A stretch of 64,000 nucleotides of DNA from Lentzea aerocolonigenes (GTDB lineage: Bacteria; Actinomycetota; Actinomycetes; Mycobacteriales; Pseudonocardiaceae). The notes beneath the pieces were generated by a model. That model made no database searches. It saw nothing but the letters and a program-made list of their open reading frames with translations, and was not told the DNA's origin. Made by a program: the position numbers and the translations under genes. How positions within the stretch are numbered: position 1 is the first letter of the stretch; each line of letters starts with the position of its first letter. Below are positions 55,923 to 64,000 of the stretch, piece by piece. The stretch covers positions 62,001-126,000 of the forward strand of contig NZ_BBOJ01000022.1 in assembly GCF_000974445.1 (NCBI RefSeq), read 5' to 3'.

Positions 55923-57503
55923 ATGCCCACCACCGGCAACCCGGTGCTGAACCTCAGCGTCTTCGCGGTCTTCGTGCTGATCACGCTCTACATCGTGTAC
56001 CGGGCCAGCAGCCGCAACGTCACGGCGTCGGACTACTACGCCGCGGGCAGCTCGTTCACCGGCGCCCAGAACGGCGTGGCGCTGTCCGGTGACTTCCTGT
56101 CCGCCGCGTCGTTCCTCGGCATCTCCGGCGGCATCGCGGCGCACGGCTACGACGGCTTCCTCTACTCCGTGGGCTGGGTCGTCGCGTGGCTCGTCGGCCT
56201 GCTGCTGATCGCGGAGGGCCTGCGCAACACCGGCCGCTTCACCGTCGGCGACGTGCTGGCGTTCCGGATGAGGCAGCGCCCGGTCCGCGCGGCCGCGGCG
56301 AACGCGACGCTGGTGATCTCGTTCTTCTACATGATCGCGCAGATGGCCGGCGCCGGCGGCCTGATCGCGTTGCTGCTCAACGTGAGCTCGAAGTGGGGCC
56401 AGGCGCTGCTGATCGCGGTCGTCGGCATGGTCATGGTGCTCTACGTGCTGGTCGGCGGCATGAAGGGCACGACGTGGGTGCAGATCATCAAGGCCGTCCT
56501 GCTGCTGCTCTGCGTGACGCTGATGAGCATCTTCCTGCTGGGCAAGTTCGGGTTCAGCCTGTCCGCGATCATGCAGCAGGCCACCGAGCACAACAAGCTC
56601 GGCGAGGCCGTGCTCGATCCCGGTGCGAAGTACGGTTTCAGCACGATGTCCAAACTGGACTTCGTGTCGCTGGCGCTGTCGCTGGTGCTCGGCATCGCGT
56701 CGCTGCCGCACGTGCTGATGCGCTTCTACACCGTGCCGAACGCCTCGGAAGCCCGTCGTTCGGTCGTGTGGGCGACCTGGACGATGGTCATCTTCTACCT
56801 GTGCACGCTGGTGATCGGCTTCGGCGCGATGGCACTGGTCGGCACCGACACGATCGCCGCGGCACCGGGTGGTGAGAACTCGGCGGCGCCGCTGCTGGCG
56901 TTCCGCATCGGTGGCGCCGTGCTGCTGGGCATCGTGTCCGCCGTGGCGTTCGCCACGATCCTCGCCGTCGTCGCGGGCCTGACGCTGGCGGCGTCCGCGT
57001 CCTTCGCGCACGACGTGTACGCGAACGTGATCAAGCGCGGCAACGCCGAACCGCGCCGCGAGATCCGGGTCGCCCGTCTGACGGCGGTGGTCGTCGGCGC
57101 GCTGTCGATCGTCGGCGGTATCGCGGCGAACGGCCAGAACGTGGCGTTCCTCGTGTCGCTCGCGCTCGCGCTGGCGGCGTCGGCGAACCTGTCGACGATC
57201 CTCTACACGATCTTCTGGCGGCGCTTCAACACCACGGGCACGCTGTGGAGCATCTACGGCGGCCTGGGCTCGTGCCTGGTGCTGATCATCTTCTCGCCGG
57301 TGATGTCCGGCGCGAAGACGTCGATCTTCCCGGACGTGGACTTCGCGTGGTTCCCGCTCGGCAACCCCGGTCTGGTGTCGATCCCGTTCTCGTTCCTGTG
57401 CGGGTTCCTGGCGACGATCTTCTCGAAGGCCGAGCCGGAGAACGCGGACAGGGCGGCCGAGATGGAGGTCAGGGCGATCTCGGGGATCGGTGCCCGGGCC
57501 TGA
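55923..57503 (+). CDS. actP: Cation/acetate symporter
   Basis: A 526-residue sodium:solute symporter with 13 membrane segments. The ActP pattern is clear: ASDYYAAGSSFTGAQNGVALSGDFLSAASFLGISGGIA, FYMIAQMAGAGGLIALLLNV and LASLPHVLMRFYTVP (here IASLPHVLMRFYTVP). It takes up acetate and similar short acids with Na+ or H+. It is coupled to the DUF485 gene. It converges on the next response-regulator gene with no gap between stops. Confidence 0.94.
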   Translation: MPTTGNPVLNLSVFAVFVLITLYIVYRASSRNVTASDYYAAGSSFTGAQNGVALSGDFLSAASFLGISGGIAAHGYDGFLYSVGWVVAWLVGLLLIAEGLRNTGRFTVGDVLAFRMRQRPVRAAAANATLVISFFYMIAQMAGAGGLIALLLNVSSKWGQALLIAVVGMVMVLYVLVGGMKGTTWVQIIKAVLLLLCVTLMSIFLLGKFGFSLSAIMQQATEHNKLGEAVLDPGAKYGFSTMSKLDFVSLALSLVLGIASLPHVLMRFYTVPNASEARRSVVWATWTMVIFYLCTLVIGFGAMALVGTDTIAAAPGGENSAAPLLAFRIGGAVLLGIVSAVAFATILAVVAGLTLAASASFAHDVYANVIKRGNAEPRREIRVARLTAVVVGALSIVGGIAANGQNVAFLVSLALALAASANLSTILYTIFWRRFNTTGTLWSIYGGLGSCLVLIIFSPVMSGAKTSIFPDVDFAWFPLGNPGLVSIPFSFLCGFLATIFSKAEPENADRAAEMEVRAISGIGARA

Positions 57504-58151
57504 TCACCGGGGGATGATCCCCGACTCGTGGGCGATGATCGCGGCCTGCACGCGGTTTCTGACCCCGAGCTGCCGGAAGATCGTGCTGACGTAGACCTTC
57601 ACGGTTCCCTCGACGACGTGCAGGCGTGCCGCGATCTCGGCGTTGGAGAGCCCGGCGCCGACGAGCCCGAGCACCTCGCGCTCCCGTGCCGTCAGAACGG
57701 CGATCCGTTGCGTGGCAAGGGGTCGCGGCTGTGCCGTCTGGAGCTGGTCGACGACCCTCTTGGCCACCAGCGGGGACAGGAACGCGCCGCCGTTCGCGAC
57801 CGCGCGAACCCCGGAGATGATCTCCTGCGGGTCACCGGTCTTCAGCACGAACCCGGCCGCGCCCTCCCCCAGCGCCCTGCTGATGTACGCGTCGTCGGCG
57901 AAAGTGGTCAGCACCAACGTCTTCGTGTCCGGATGGCACTCGCGGATCACCCTGGCGGCGTCCAGGCCGTCGAACACGGGCATGCGGATGTCGAGCACGG
58001 CGACGTCGGGCCGGTGCCGGGCGACGCGGTCCACCGCCTCGCTGCCGTTCTCGGCCTCCGCGACCACCTCGATGTCCCCGGCGGTGGCGAGGACGGCCTT
58101 GACGCCGAACCTGACCACCGGTTCGTCGTCCGCGAGCACGACCCTGATCAC
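57504..58151 (-). CDS. NarL/LuxR-family response regulator
   Basis: A 215-residue regulator. Receiver domain with DDE pocket, phospho-acceptor Asp54 (VAVLDIRMP) and Lys in FVLKTGD; LuxR helix-turn-helix in LTAREREVLGLVGAGLSNAEIAARLHVVEGTVKVYVSTI. GTG 58151 overlaps the kinase stop (GTGA) and is preferred over an upstream ATG. It is the partner of the adjoining kinase. Confidence 0.95.
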   Translation of the reverse strand: MIRVVLADDEPVVRFGVKAVLATAGDIEVVAEAENGSEAVDRVARHRPDVAVLDIRMPVFDGLDAARVIRECHPDTKTLVLTTFADDAYISRALGEGAAGFVLKTGDPQEIISGVRAVANGGAFLSPLVAKRVVDQLQTAQPRPLATQRIAVLTAREREVLGLVGAGLSNAEIAARLHVVEGTVKVYVSTIFRQLGVRNRVQAAIIAHESGIIPR

Positions 58152-59629
58152 CCGGTCCTCCTGGCGAGCCACTCCTTGAGCACGAGCCGATCATCCTGGA
58201 AGCACAGCTGGTGCAGGTCGTGGCGGTCGGCGTCGAACGGGTTGGGGTGCGTGCTGTAGTAGCGGCACTCGGTGTCCGGCGGCGCGGTGACCCCGAGCGG
58301 GTTGTCGACACGGGTGCGCCACGGCAGGTCGAGATCGTCCTCGAGTTGCCCGATTTCCGCCCCTTCGAACTGCTGCGGGGTGAGCACCGACGTCACCGCG
58401 TCGAACACCATGTAGCCCGGCACTCCGATCGCGATGCCCACACACACGACCGACGTGATCAGCACGGTTCGTTTGGCGCTCTTGCGGATCTCCTCCTCCG
58501 TGCGCTCGCGGTGCACGTGCGTGGGCGTGGTACGCGGCAACGGCCGTTCCGGCAGCTTCGCCCGCACCTCGAACCCGCCGTCGTCCGTCGGCGCGGCCTC
58601 GAACGAGCCGCCGACGAGCGCGACGCGTTCGGCGAGGCCCACCAGCCCCTTGCCGCTGCTGACCGCGTGGGTCTTCGGCGCGGGCCCGTTGGTGATCCGC
58701 AGTTCGAGGTTGGCCGTGAGGGTGACGGTGACCTTCGCGCCGGGCGCGTGCTTGATCACGTTCGTCAGCGCCTCGGCCGTGATGCGGTGCACGGTGCGCG
58801 CGATGATGCCGTCGATCCCGGTCCGGCGACCGTTGCGGAGCTCGACGTCGAGTCCGCTCCCGGCAACGACTTCCTCGATCGTGGCGACGGGCCCGTCCTC
58901 GTCGGACCGCAGCACCTGCATGACGTCGGCGAGCCGTTCCGCGGCCGCCGTGACGCTGGCCCGCGCGGTCTTGGCGGCCTCGCGCTGCGACGCGGTCAAG
59001 CTCGGTTCCAGTTCCAGCGCACCGACCAGGAGCGCGGCCCGCGCGAGCTCGTGGCCGACCAGATCGTGCATCTCCCCGGCCAGCCGCGCCCGTTCGGAGT
59101 TCCTGGCGTTGTCCGCGTCCCGTTCGAGGAGTGAGGCGTGCTCCCAGCCGACCTCCCGCAGCTCCGCGAACCGCCGGCGGAACCGACCGAACGCCCACGG
59201 CACCACCCCGAGCACCCCGACCCCGGACGTGACGGCGAGTGCGGTGTCACTCCCGCCGCGCTCGGTCAGTGCGACGACGACCCCCGCGAACTCCGCGGCG
59301 GTCAGGGCGATCGCGGTCGCGCGCGGGTCCTCGGCGTGCCGCCCGGCGAGAAAGCTGGTGATGGCGAGCGCGGGCGCCAGCGCGATCACACCGGTGGCGC
59401 TGTCGAGCTCGACCCGCACGAGGTAGCAGACCAGCCACGCCCCGAGCGCGAGGCCGAGCGCCACGGCGGGCCGCCGTTTCACGACCACGAACGCCCCGGC
59501 GAGCACGGCGAGGTAGAGCACCACTTCCCAGAGAGCGAGCCGGCCGGGCCGCGATGTCGCCGCCGCGGCCACCACCAACACCGCCGCGCACATCCACAAA
59601 CTCAGCCGCGCCCACACGGCCCCCATCAT
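58148..59629 (-). CDS. Histidine kinase with extra C-terminal TM and outer domain
   Basis: A 493-residue sensor. Four to six membrane segments fill residues 8-145; the HisKA_3 acceptor is His188 in AGEMHDLVGHELARAAL; the GHKL ATPase runs to about 363 (EALTNVIKHAPGAKV; KGLVGLAERVALVGG), though the usual DDG box reads ITNGPAP. Unusually, a further membrane helix (about 388-410) and an 80-residue extracytoplasmic tail with two cysteines (455 and 476) follow the catalytic domain. That tail may be a ligand-sensing module at the wrong end. ATG 59629 overlaps the PAP2 stop (ATGA). Confidence 0.88.
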   Translation of the reverse strand: MMGAVWARLSLWMCAAVLVVAAAATSRPGRLALWEVVLYLAVLAGAFVVVKRRPAVALGLALGAWLVCYLVRVELDSATGVIALAPALAITSFLAGRHAEDPRATAIALTAAEFAGVVVALTERGGSDTALAVTSGVGVLGVVPWAFGRFRRRFAELREVGWEHASLLERDADNARNSERARLAGEMHDLVGHELARAALLVGALELEPSLTASQREAAKTARASVTAAAERLADVMQVLRSDEDGPVATIEEVVAGSGLDVELRNGRRTGIDGIIARTVHRITAEALTNVIKHAPGAKVTVTLTANLELRITNGPAPKTHAVSSGKGLVGLAERVALVGGSFEAAPTDDGGFEVRAKLPERPLPRTTPTHVHRERTEEEIRKSAKRTVLITSVVCVGIAIGVPGYMVFDAVTSVLTPQQFEGAEIGQLEDDLDLPWRTRVDNPLGVTAPPDTECRYYSTHPNPFDADRHDLHQLCFQDDRLVLKEWLARRTG

Positions 59630-60108
59630 CGCAGTCGCTGCATCACCACGGTCGGGGCGTCGGCAACGGTGCGTTGTTGCCTCTTCTCCAGCAGCACCGC
59701 GATCCCCCACGACACCAACGCTCCCAGCGCCAGCCCGGCCAGCACGTCGTGTACATAGTGGACACCCACGATCACGCGGGACGCGGCCGCAGCGAGCGCA
59801 CAGACCGCCGCCACCCAGCCCCATGTCCGGTGCAGCGCCCAGATCGCCATCGCGGACGCCCCCGCGATCACCGAGTGGTTGCTGGGAAACGACCAGTCGC
59901 CCGGTTCCGGGCACGGCGCCAGCGAAGGCGCTGTGCGGCACGGCCGTTCCTCCTGCACCACGAGCTTGACCACCTCGCTGACCGCGTAGGCGACCACGAC
60001 ACCGGCGCCGGCCAGGACCGCCCGCAGCCGGTGCTGGAACCACAACGCCAGGAACATCAACGCGAACACACCCAGCACCGCGTCGGTGCCGATCACCAGC
60101 CAAGTCAC
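59626..60108 (-). CDS. PAP2-family membrane phosphatase
   Basis: A 160-residue integral membrane acid phosphatase with five to six helices. The three motifs are KLVVQEERPC (KxxxxxxRP), FPSNHS (PSGH-like with Asn for Gly, as in undecaprenyl-type members) and SRVIVGVHYVHDV (SRxxxxxHxxxD). It removes phosphate from a lipid diphosphate or phosphatidate at the outer membrane face. GTG start at 60108. It is the first gene of an operon with the two-component system. Confidence 0.92.
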   Translation of the reverse strand: MTWLVIGTDAVLGVFALMFLALWFQHRLRAVLAGAGVVVAYAVSEVVKLVVQEERPCRTAPSLAPCPEPGDWSFPSNHSVIAGASAMAIWALHRTWGWVAAVCALAAAASRVIVGVHYVHDVLAGLALGALVSWGIAVLLEKRQQRTVADAPTVVMQRLR

Positions 60109-60252
60109 CCAGCCGAAACTACGAAGATCGTCGTTTCGGCGCCCCTGCCGATCGGAACCGATCCGACCTTACTTTCGACAAGGTCGATCTCGTGCTGCGG
60201 TCGCATCCGGACTGTGGCAGGTTCACACCACCGTTCGGTGAGGAGACCGGGT

Positions 60253-61383
60253 GTGCTGATCCAGCGCGCGGCCATCGCGATCGTCCAGGTCCTCGGCCTG
60301 GCGGTGTGGTTCTCGATGTCCGCGGTCGTCCCCTCGCTGCGCCAGGAGTGGGGCATCAGCGCGGGCGCCGCGGTGTGGCTGACGGCCTCCGTGCAGCTCG
60401 GTTTCGTCACGGGAGCGATCGGGGCCACGGTGCTCAACCTGGCCGACCGCGTCCGCCCGCACCGGCTGCTGGCGGTCTCCGCGGCAACCGGCGCGGTGAT
60501 CACGTTGGTGCTCGGGCTGTTCGTGGACGGGCTGGCGGCCGCGATCCCGTTGCGATTCCTGACCGGGGTGGCGCTGGCCGGCGTCTACCCGGTGGGCATG
60601 AAGCTGATGGCGTCCTGGTCGGAGTCCCGCAACCGCGGCCGCGCACTGGGCGTGCTGATCGGGGCGCTGACCCTGGGCTCGGCGCTGCCGCACGTCTTCG
60701 GACGCCTGCCGTGGCGCGAGGTGCTCGTGACCGCGGCCGCGATCGCGTTCCTGGGCGCGCTCGTGGCGTTCCTGGTCGTGCGGCCAGGGCCGTTCGTCAC
60801 CGCCACGACCGCACAGCTCAATCCCCGGTACGCGCTGCAGATGTTCCGGGAGCGCAAACCCCGGTTGGTCAACCTCGGCTACTACGGGCACATGTGGGAG
60901 CTGTACGCGTTGTGGACGTGGCTGCCCACGTTCCTGTTGAGCGCCAACGCCAAGGCCGGGCTCACCGTGTTCCTGACGATGGGCGTGGCAGGGTTCGTGG
61001 GCTGCCTGATCGGCGGGTGGGCCGCGGACCGGTTCGGGCGAGCCCCCGCCGCCGTCGGCGCGCTCACCGTCAGCGGGCTCTGTTGCCTGTTCTCTCCTCT
61101 CGCGCACGGATCGGCGCTGCTGGTCGCGTTCTGCGCGGTGTGGGGAGCGTCGGTGATCGCCGACTCCGGGGTGTTCTCGGCGTCGTTGAGCGAGGTCGCC
61201 GACCCGCGCTACGTCGGGACCGCGCTCACCGCGCTGACCGCCATCGGGTTCGGGCTGACGGTGGTCAGCATCCAGCTCGTACCGCTGTTCGCCGAGGCCG
61301 TGACCTGGCGCTACGCCTTCCTGCTGCTCGTGCCCGGCCCCGTGATCGGGGCGCTCGCCATGCTCAGGACCAGGTCGCCGTAG
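60253..61383 (+). CDS. MFS transporter (NarK/CynX-like)
   Basis: A 376-residue transporter with about 11-12 membrane helices. GTG 60253 follows GAGGAGACCGG. Signatures include WFSMSAVVPSLRQEWGISAGAAVWLTASVQLGFVTGA and the loop RFGRAPAAVG between helices 8 and 9. Substrate unknown. The last 30 codons (VPGPVIGALAMLRTRSP end) correspond in antisense to the C-terminus of the DinB gene downstream, the trace of a duplication described separately. Confidence 0.9.
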   Translation: MLIQRAAIAIVQVLGLAVWFSMSAVVPSLRQEWGISAGAAVWLTASVQLGFVTGAIGATVLNLADRVRPHRLLAVSAATGAVITLVLGLFVDGLAAAIPLRFLTGVALAGVYPVGMKLMASWSESRNRGRALGVLIGALTLGSALPHVFGRLPWREVLVTAAAIAFLGALVAFLVVRPGPFVTATTAQLNPRYALQMFRERKPRLVNLGYYGHMWELYALWTWLPTFLLSANAKAGLTVFLTMGVAGFVGCLIGGWAADRFGRAPAAVGALTVSGLCCLFSPLAHGSALLVAFCAVWGASVIADSGVFSASLSEVADPRYVGTALTALTAIGFGLTVVSIQLVPLFAEAVTWRYAFLLLVPGPVIGALAMLRTRSP

Positions 61384-61805
61384 CCGTCCGGGGTGCCGTA
61401 GCCGTCCGGGGTGTCGTAGCCGTCCGGGGTGCCGGCGTCGTCCGGGTTGCCGGCGTCGTCCGGGTTGCCGGCGTCGTTGAGCGAGGTCGCCGACCCGCGC
61501 CACGTCGGCACCGCGCTCACCGCCCTGACCGCCATCGGCTTCGGACCGGCTTCGGACTCGACGTCGGCTTCGTGCTCGGCGTCGGGCTCAGCTTCGGCGT
61601 CGGCTTCGGCTTCGTGCTCGTGCTCGGGCTCGGCTTCGTGCTCGGCTCGGGCTCGGCTTCGGCTTCGTGCTCGGCTCGGGCTCGGCTTCGGCTTCGGCTT
61701 CGGCTTCGGCTTCGGCTTCGGCTTCGGCTTCGGCTTCGGACTGACGATGGTCAGCGTCCAACTCGTACCGCTGTTCGCCGAGGCCGTGACCTGGCCCCAC
61801 ACCTT
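61384..61805. repeat. Degenerate duplication of the MFS/DinB junction with short tandem repeats
   Basis: This gap has three parts. 61384-61470 holds five 18-nt units (three of GCCGTAGCCGTCCGGGGT type, two or three of GCCGGCGTCGTCCGGGTT type). 61470-61540 is a second copy of MFS codons for LSEVADPRxVGTALTALTAIGFG. 61541-61740 is a low-complexity run ending in nine perfect GGCTTC units (61684-61737). 61741-61800 is a second copy of the codons for LTxVSxQLVPLFAEAVTW. No functional gene is likely here. Confidence 0.85.
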
Positions 61806-62360
61806 CTAGCTGCTGGTACCCGCGATCGGAGCGCTCGCCATGCTCAAGACCAGGTCGTAGTAGCCGTCCGGGTTGTCGGCGCCCGAGCGGCCGTCGATCA
61901 GTTCGCGCACGACGTCGCAGTGGCCCGCGTGCTGCGCGGTCTCGGCCAGGACGCGGACCAGCAGGTGGCCGAACGTCGTCTGGCGCTTGTGCTCCGCCCA
62001 CCACTCCACCGACGCGGGCGCGTCCAGCGGTAAGAGGGAGATCGACTCGTCGGAGTGCTGCCAGGCCGTGCGGTAGAGGTCCAAGAGGTACTCACGGCTC
62101 TCGGTGGGCTTGGCCCACATGTCGCCGTTCTCCCAGATCGACTTGTCCTCGACCCACGGCAGCGTCACCGGCGCGGGGCGGCCCACGGAGTCGCCGAGGT
62201 AGCCGAGCTCGATGCCGATCAGGTGCTTCACCAGGCCGAGCAGGTTCGTGCCGCTGGGCACGAGCGGTCGGCGCACGTCGTACTCGCTGAGGCCCTCCAA
62301 CGAGGAAACGACGGAGTCGCGGGAGTCCTGCAGGTAGCGGCGGAGGTCGTCGGCGGTCAT
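61806..62360 (-). CDS. DinB-family protein
   Basis: A 184-residue four-helix-bundle protein of the DinB/DUF664 type: LLGLVKHLIGIELGYLGDSVGRP, and TFGHLLVRVLAETAQHAGHCDVVRELIDG carry the three metal-binding histidines (one after LVK, two in the AETAQHAGH motif). Members are thiol-dependent metalloenzymes such as mycothiol transferases; this one is uncharacterised. ATG 62360. The C-terminal DNPDGYYDLVLSMASAPI is the sequence whose DNA is echoed in the repeat region beyond its stop. Confidence 0.9.
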   Translation of the reverse strand: MTADDLRRYLQDSRDSVVSSLEGLSEYDVRRPLVPSGTNLLGLVKHLIGIELGYLGDSVGRPAPVTLPWVEDKSIWENGDMWAKPTESREYLLDLYRTAWQHSDESISLLPLDAPASVEWWAEHKRQTTFGHLLVRVLAETAQHAGHCDVVRELIDGRSGADNPDGYYDLVLSMASAPIAGTSS

Positions 62361-62634
62361 GGTTCGGACGGTACCGACGGGGTCTGACAGTTCTCGGCGA
62401 GTCTCCTACCACCGCGCACCTCAGCCGCGCTCGATCGGCGGTCGAGAGCCGGGCGTGAAACAACAAGGCCGTGTCACTTTCGGCTGACTCACGGAGAGTG
62501 ACGCGCAGGTCAGCGCCCGATCGCTCGAAAGTCGCTCGAGTTTCGCTGGAGCGGCCGCTCGTCTAGGACACAAGCTGACCTCAAGTGGTCATACAGTCGT
62601 TCATGTCGGGACAAACGAGCGAAGGACTAGAGCG

Positions 62635-63153
62635 ATGACCACCACCGAGATCCTCACCGGCGAGCGCGCGGACCTGCTCGAGAGCCTCCAGCAGCACCGC
62701 TACTTCCTGACGTTCACGGCGAAGGGCCTCACCGACGAGCAGGCCGCGTCCAGCCCGACGGTCAGCGCGCTGTCGGTCGGCGGCTTGATCAAGCACGTCG
62801 CGACGGTCGAGGAGAACTGGGTCAAGTTCATCGAGGAGGGCACGTCGGCGCTGGAGGCCGACCCCGATTCGGACGCCTACGACAGCCACGAGCGCAACTT
62901 CCGGATGGAGCCGGGCGAGACGCTGGAGAGCATCCTCGAGCGCTACCACAAGATCGCCGCGCACACCGACAAGCTCGTCGAGACGGTCGACATGGACCTC
63001 TCGCACAAGCTGCCGAGCGCGCCGTGGTTCCCCGAGGGCAAGGCGTGGTCGGCGCGGCGCGTGTTCGCGCACATCATCGCCGAGACCTCGCAGCACGCGG
63101 GCCACGCGGACATCATCCGCGAGACGATCGACGGCCAGAAGACGATGGGCTAG
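62635..63153 (+). CDS. DinB-family protein (mycothiol-transferase-like)
   Basis: A 172-residue DinB-fold protein divergent from the other. It has SVGGLIKHVATVEENWVKF and HIIAETSQHAGHADIIRETIDG, giving the same three-histidine metal site. ATG 62635 follows GCGAAGGACTAGAGCG. Family members in actinobacteria transfer mycothiol or act in detoxification (established for few). It ends just before a large palindrome. Confidence 0.92.
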   Translation: MTTTEILTGERADLLESLQQHRYFLTFTAKGLTDEQAASSPTVSALSVGGLIKHVATVEENWVKFIEEGTSALEADPDSDAYDSHERNFRMEPGETLESILERYHKIAAHTDKLVETVDMDLSHKLPSAPWFPEGKAWSARRVFAHIIAETSQHAGHADIIRETIDGQKTMG

Positions 63154-63154
63154 G

Positions 63155-63217
63155 CACTCGTGATGAACGGCGCACTCGTCCACGTGAGGTGGACCAATGC
63201 GCCGTTCATCACGAGTG
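63155..63217. terminator. Large nested palindrome, probable bidirectional terminator
   Basis: A perfect 20-bp inverted repeat (63155-63174 with 63198-63217) encloses a second stem GTCCAC (63178-63183) with GTGGAC (63190-63195). It lies exactly between two convergent genes (DinB and sulfatase-like). There is no T-run, so it may be a rho-independent-like block or a mobile palindromic element. Confidence 0.6.
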
Positions 63218-63229
63218 GCGGTAGCGCTC

Positions 63230-64000
63230 CTAGGGGCGGGGTGGCGAGAAGGTCGAGAGGAACTGGTCCCGGAAGTCGCTCATCCGCGACACCGGGGCCG
63301 ACCCTCCCGGCCTGATGCCGTCGTCCCACTTCCAGGCCTCGACGCGCTGCAGCACCGCCGGGTCCTTGGCGACGATGGTGATCGGCACGTCCCGCGAGGC
63401 CCCCTCGCCGGTCACCATCTGCGCCGGCTGGTGGTCGCCGAGGAACACGAAGACCAGGTTCTCGTCGCCGTACCGTTCGAGGTACGAGACCACCGACTCC
63501 AGCGAGTACGAGATCGAGTGCCCGTAGTCGGCGCGCACGGCGGCCGGGTCGCGGCCGAAGATCGACTCCGGCGGGTCGTTCGAGGCCGGCATGGTCGAGT
63601 AGATCGAGCCGTCGCCCAGCTTCGACCAGTCCACCGAATCCGGCGTCGGCGACCACGGGGCGTGCGAGGACACCATCGGGATCGCCGCCATCAACGGGGC
63701 GTGTTCACCCGAACGTTCGTTGCGTTGGAACGACTCCAACGTGAACTGGTCCGGCGTCGTCGCGTACCCGAAGCGCGGCCCCTTGTAACCGAGGTCCTGG
63801 GCGGCGTAGATCTTGTTGTAGTGGAAGAAGTCGCCTTCCGGCCACGCCTGCGTGATGCCGGGGACGACGCCGACCGAGCGCCACGACGACTCGCGGAACG
63901 CCCGCGGCAGCGTCAGCCGGTCCGAGGCCACCAGGTTGCGGTAGCGCTGCTGGTTGTCGATCCACAGCCCGGACAGCAGCGTCGCCTGCGCCATCCAGCT
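63230..64000 (-). CDS. Sulfatase-like membrane enzyme, C-terminal part
   Basis: The gene runs off the right edge; about 257 C-terminal residues are visible. It belongs to the alkaline phosphatase/sulfatase superfamily: VVPGITQAWPEGDFFHYNKIYAA, PMVSSHAPWSP and the metal motif VFVFLGDHQPAQMV (GDH) are present. The catalytic Thr/Ser and any N-terminal membrane helices would lie beyond 64000. Such proteins often modify lipids or cell-envelope polymers (lipoteichoic-acid-synthase-like). The product remains unassigned. Confidence 0.75.
   Translation of the reverse strand, partial: SWMAQATLLSGLWIDNQQRYRNLVASDRLTLPRAFRESSWRSVGVVPGITQAWPEGDFFHYNKIYAAQDLGYKGPRFGYATTPDQFTLESFQRNERSGEHAPLMAAIPMVSSHAPWSPTPDSVDWSKLGDGSIYSTMPASNDPPESIFGRDPAAVRADYGHSISYSLESVVSYLERYGDENLVFVFLGDHQPAQMVTGEGASRDVPITIVAKDPAVLQRVEAWKWDDGIRPGGSAPVSRMSDFRDQFLSTFSPPRP

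Noticed and set aside
61429..61809. A protein of Ser/Ala/Gly-Phe repeats in the MFS/DinB gap
   Set aside because: The open frame exists only because the hexanucleotide repeat has no stop; both ends are copies of MFS codons and there is no ribosome site.

Overview
The window is high-GC actinobacterial DNA whose gene families point to the family Pseudonocardiaceae (Lentzea/Saccharothrix/Lechevalieria type). Supporting signs are an Scr1-like regulator paired with DUF397, a conservon-like kinase/roadblock/DUF742 set, a SARP/AfsR regulator, an LAXTG-type sorting signal, two sugar ABC importers that lack their own ATPase, and frequent GTG starts with 1-4 base gene overlaps. No rRNA, intact tRNA, insertion sequence or CRISPR array was seen. 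Organism placement is inference from gene content.

Layout. 1-4.1 kb: cytochrome c oxidase subunit I, a DUF305 lipoprotein, an aminoglycoside-phosphotransferase-fold protein and an LASTG cell-wall protein. 4.2-9.3 kb: an unusual accessory block. A HExxH-type peptide-modifying enzyme with an apparent C-terminal PqqD/RRE-like domain precedes a 63-residue peptide. A second peptide with the same VDWFRRxPTGG motif lies 4 kb away beside a two-TM protein of unknown function. A GntR regulator, a 50-residue membrane peptide and another two-TM protein lie between. I regard this as the best candidate for an undescribed RiPP-like system. 9.4-15 kb: LacI regulator, sugar ABC importer and GH13 glucosidase. 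15.2-20.1 kb: DeoR regulator, polyol-type ABC importer and zinc polyol dehydrogenase. 20.2-27.4 kb: NarL-type two-component system, a radical-SAM-like protein without its cysteine motif, Scr1/DUF397 pair, HxlR with a divergent reductase, asparaginase and a secreted polysaccharide lyase behind a DasR-like site. 27.5-31.4 kb: a tightly overlapping methionine salvage operon (mtnA-mtnC-mtnB-mtnD) headed by a DszC/SfnB-like monooxygenase. 31.5-34.2 kb: cold-shock gene, two small genes, a tRNA-like remnant, an 18-nt tandem repeat and a broken phospholipase C gene.

34.2-41.3 kb: aminotransferase, GT2 glycosyltransferase, OhrR-like regulator with two small membrane proteins, SurE, PfkB kinase and a secreted chitobiase behind a weaker DasR-like site. 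41.3-45.8 kb: FAD monooxygenase, DUF574 methyltransferase, P450 and secreted hydrolase, a possible tailoring cassette without a core synthase. 45.8-53.5 kb: Uma2 protein, a 31-residue membrane microprotein, SARP/NB-ARC/TPR regulator overlapping a nitroreductase, and a conservon lacking its GTPase. 53.5-57.5 kb: OFA-family transporter with its 35-residue small subunit, and a divergent DUF485/acetate symporter pair. 57.5-61.4 kb: a second two-component system whose kinase has an extra C-terminal TM and outer domain, PAP2 phosphatase and MFS transporter. 61.4-64 kb: a degenerate duplication of the MFS/DinB 3' junction filled with 18-nt and hexanucleotide repeats, two DinB proteins, a large palindrome and a sulfatase-like gene running off the window.

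Functionally the window combines substrate capture (two carbohydrate importers, acetate, oxalate/formate-type transport, chitin and polysaccharide breakdown), sulfur recycling, several sensory modules, and the putative peptide-modification island.
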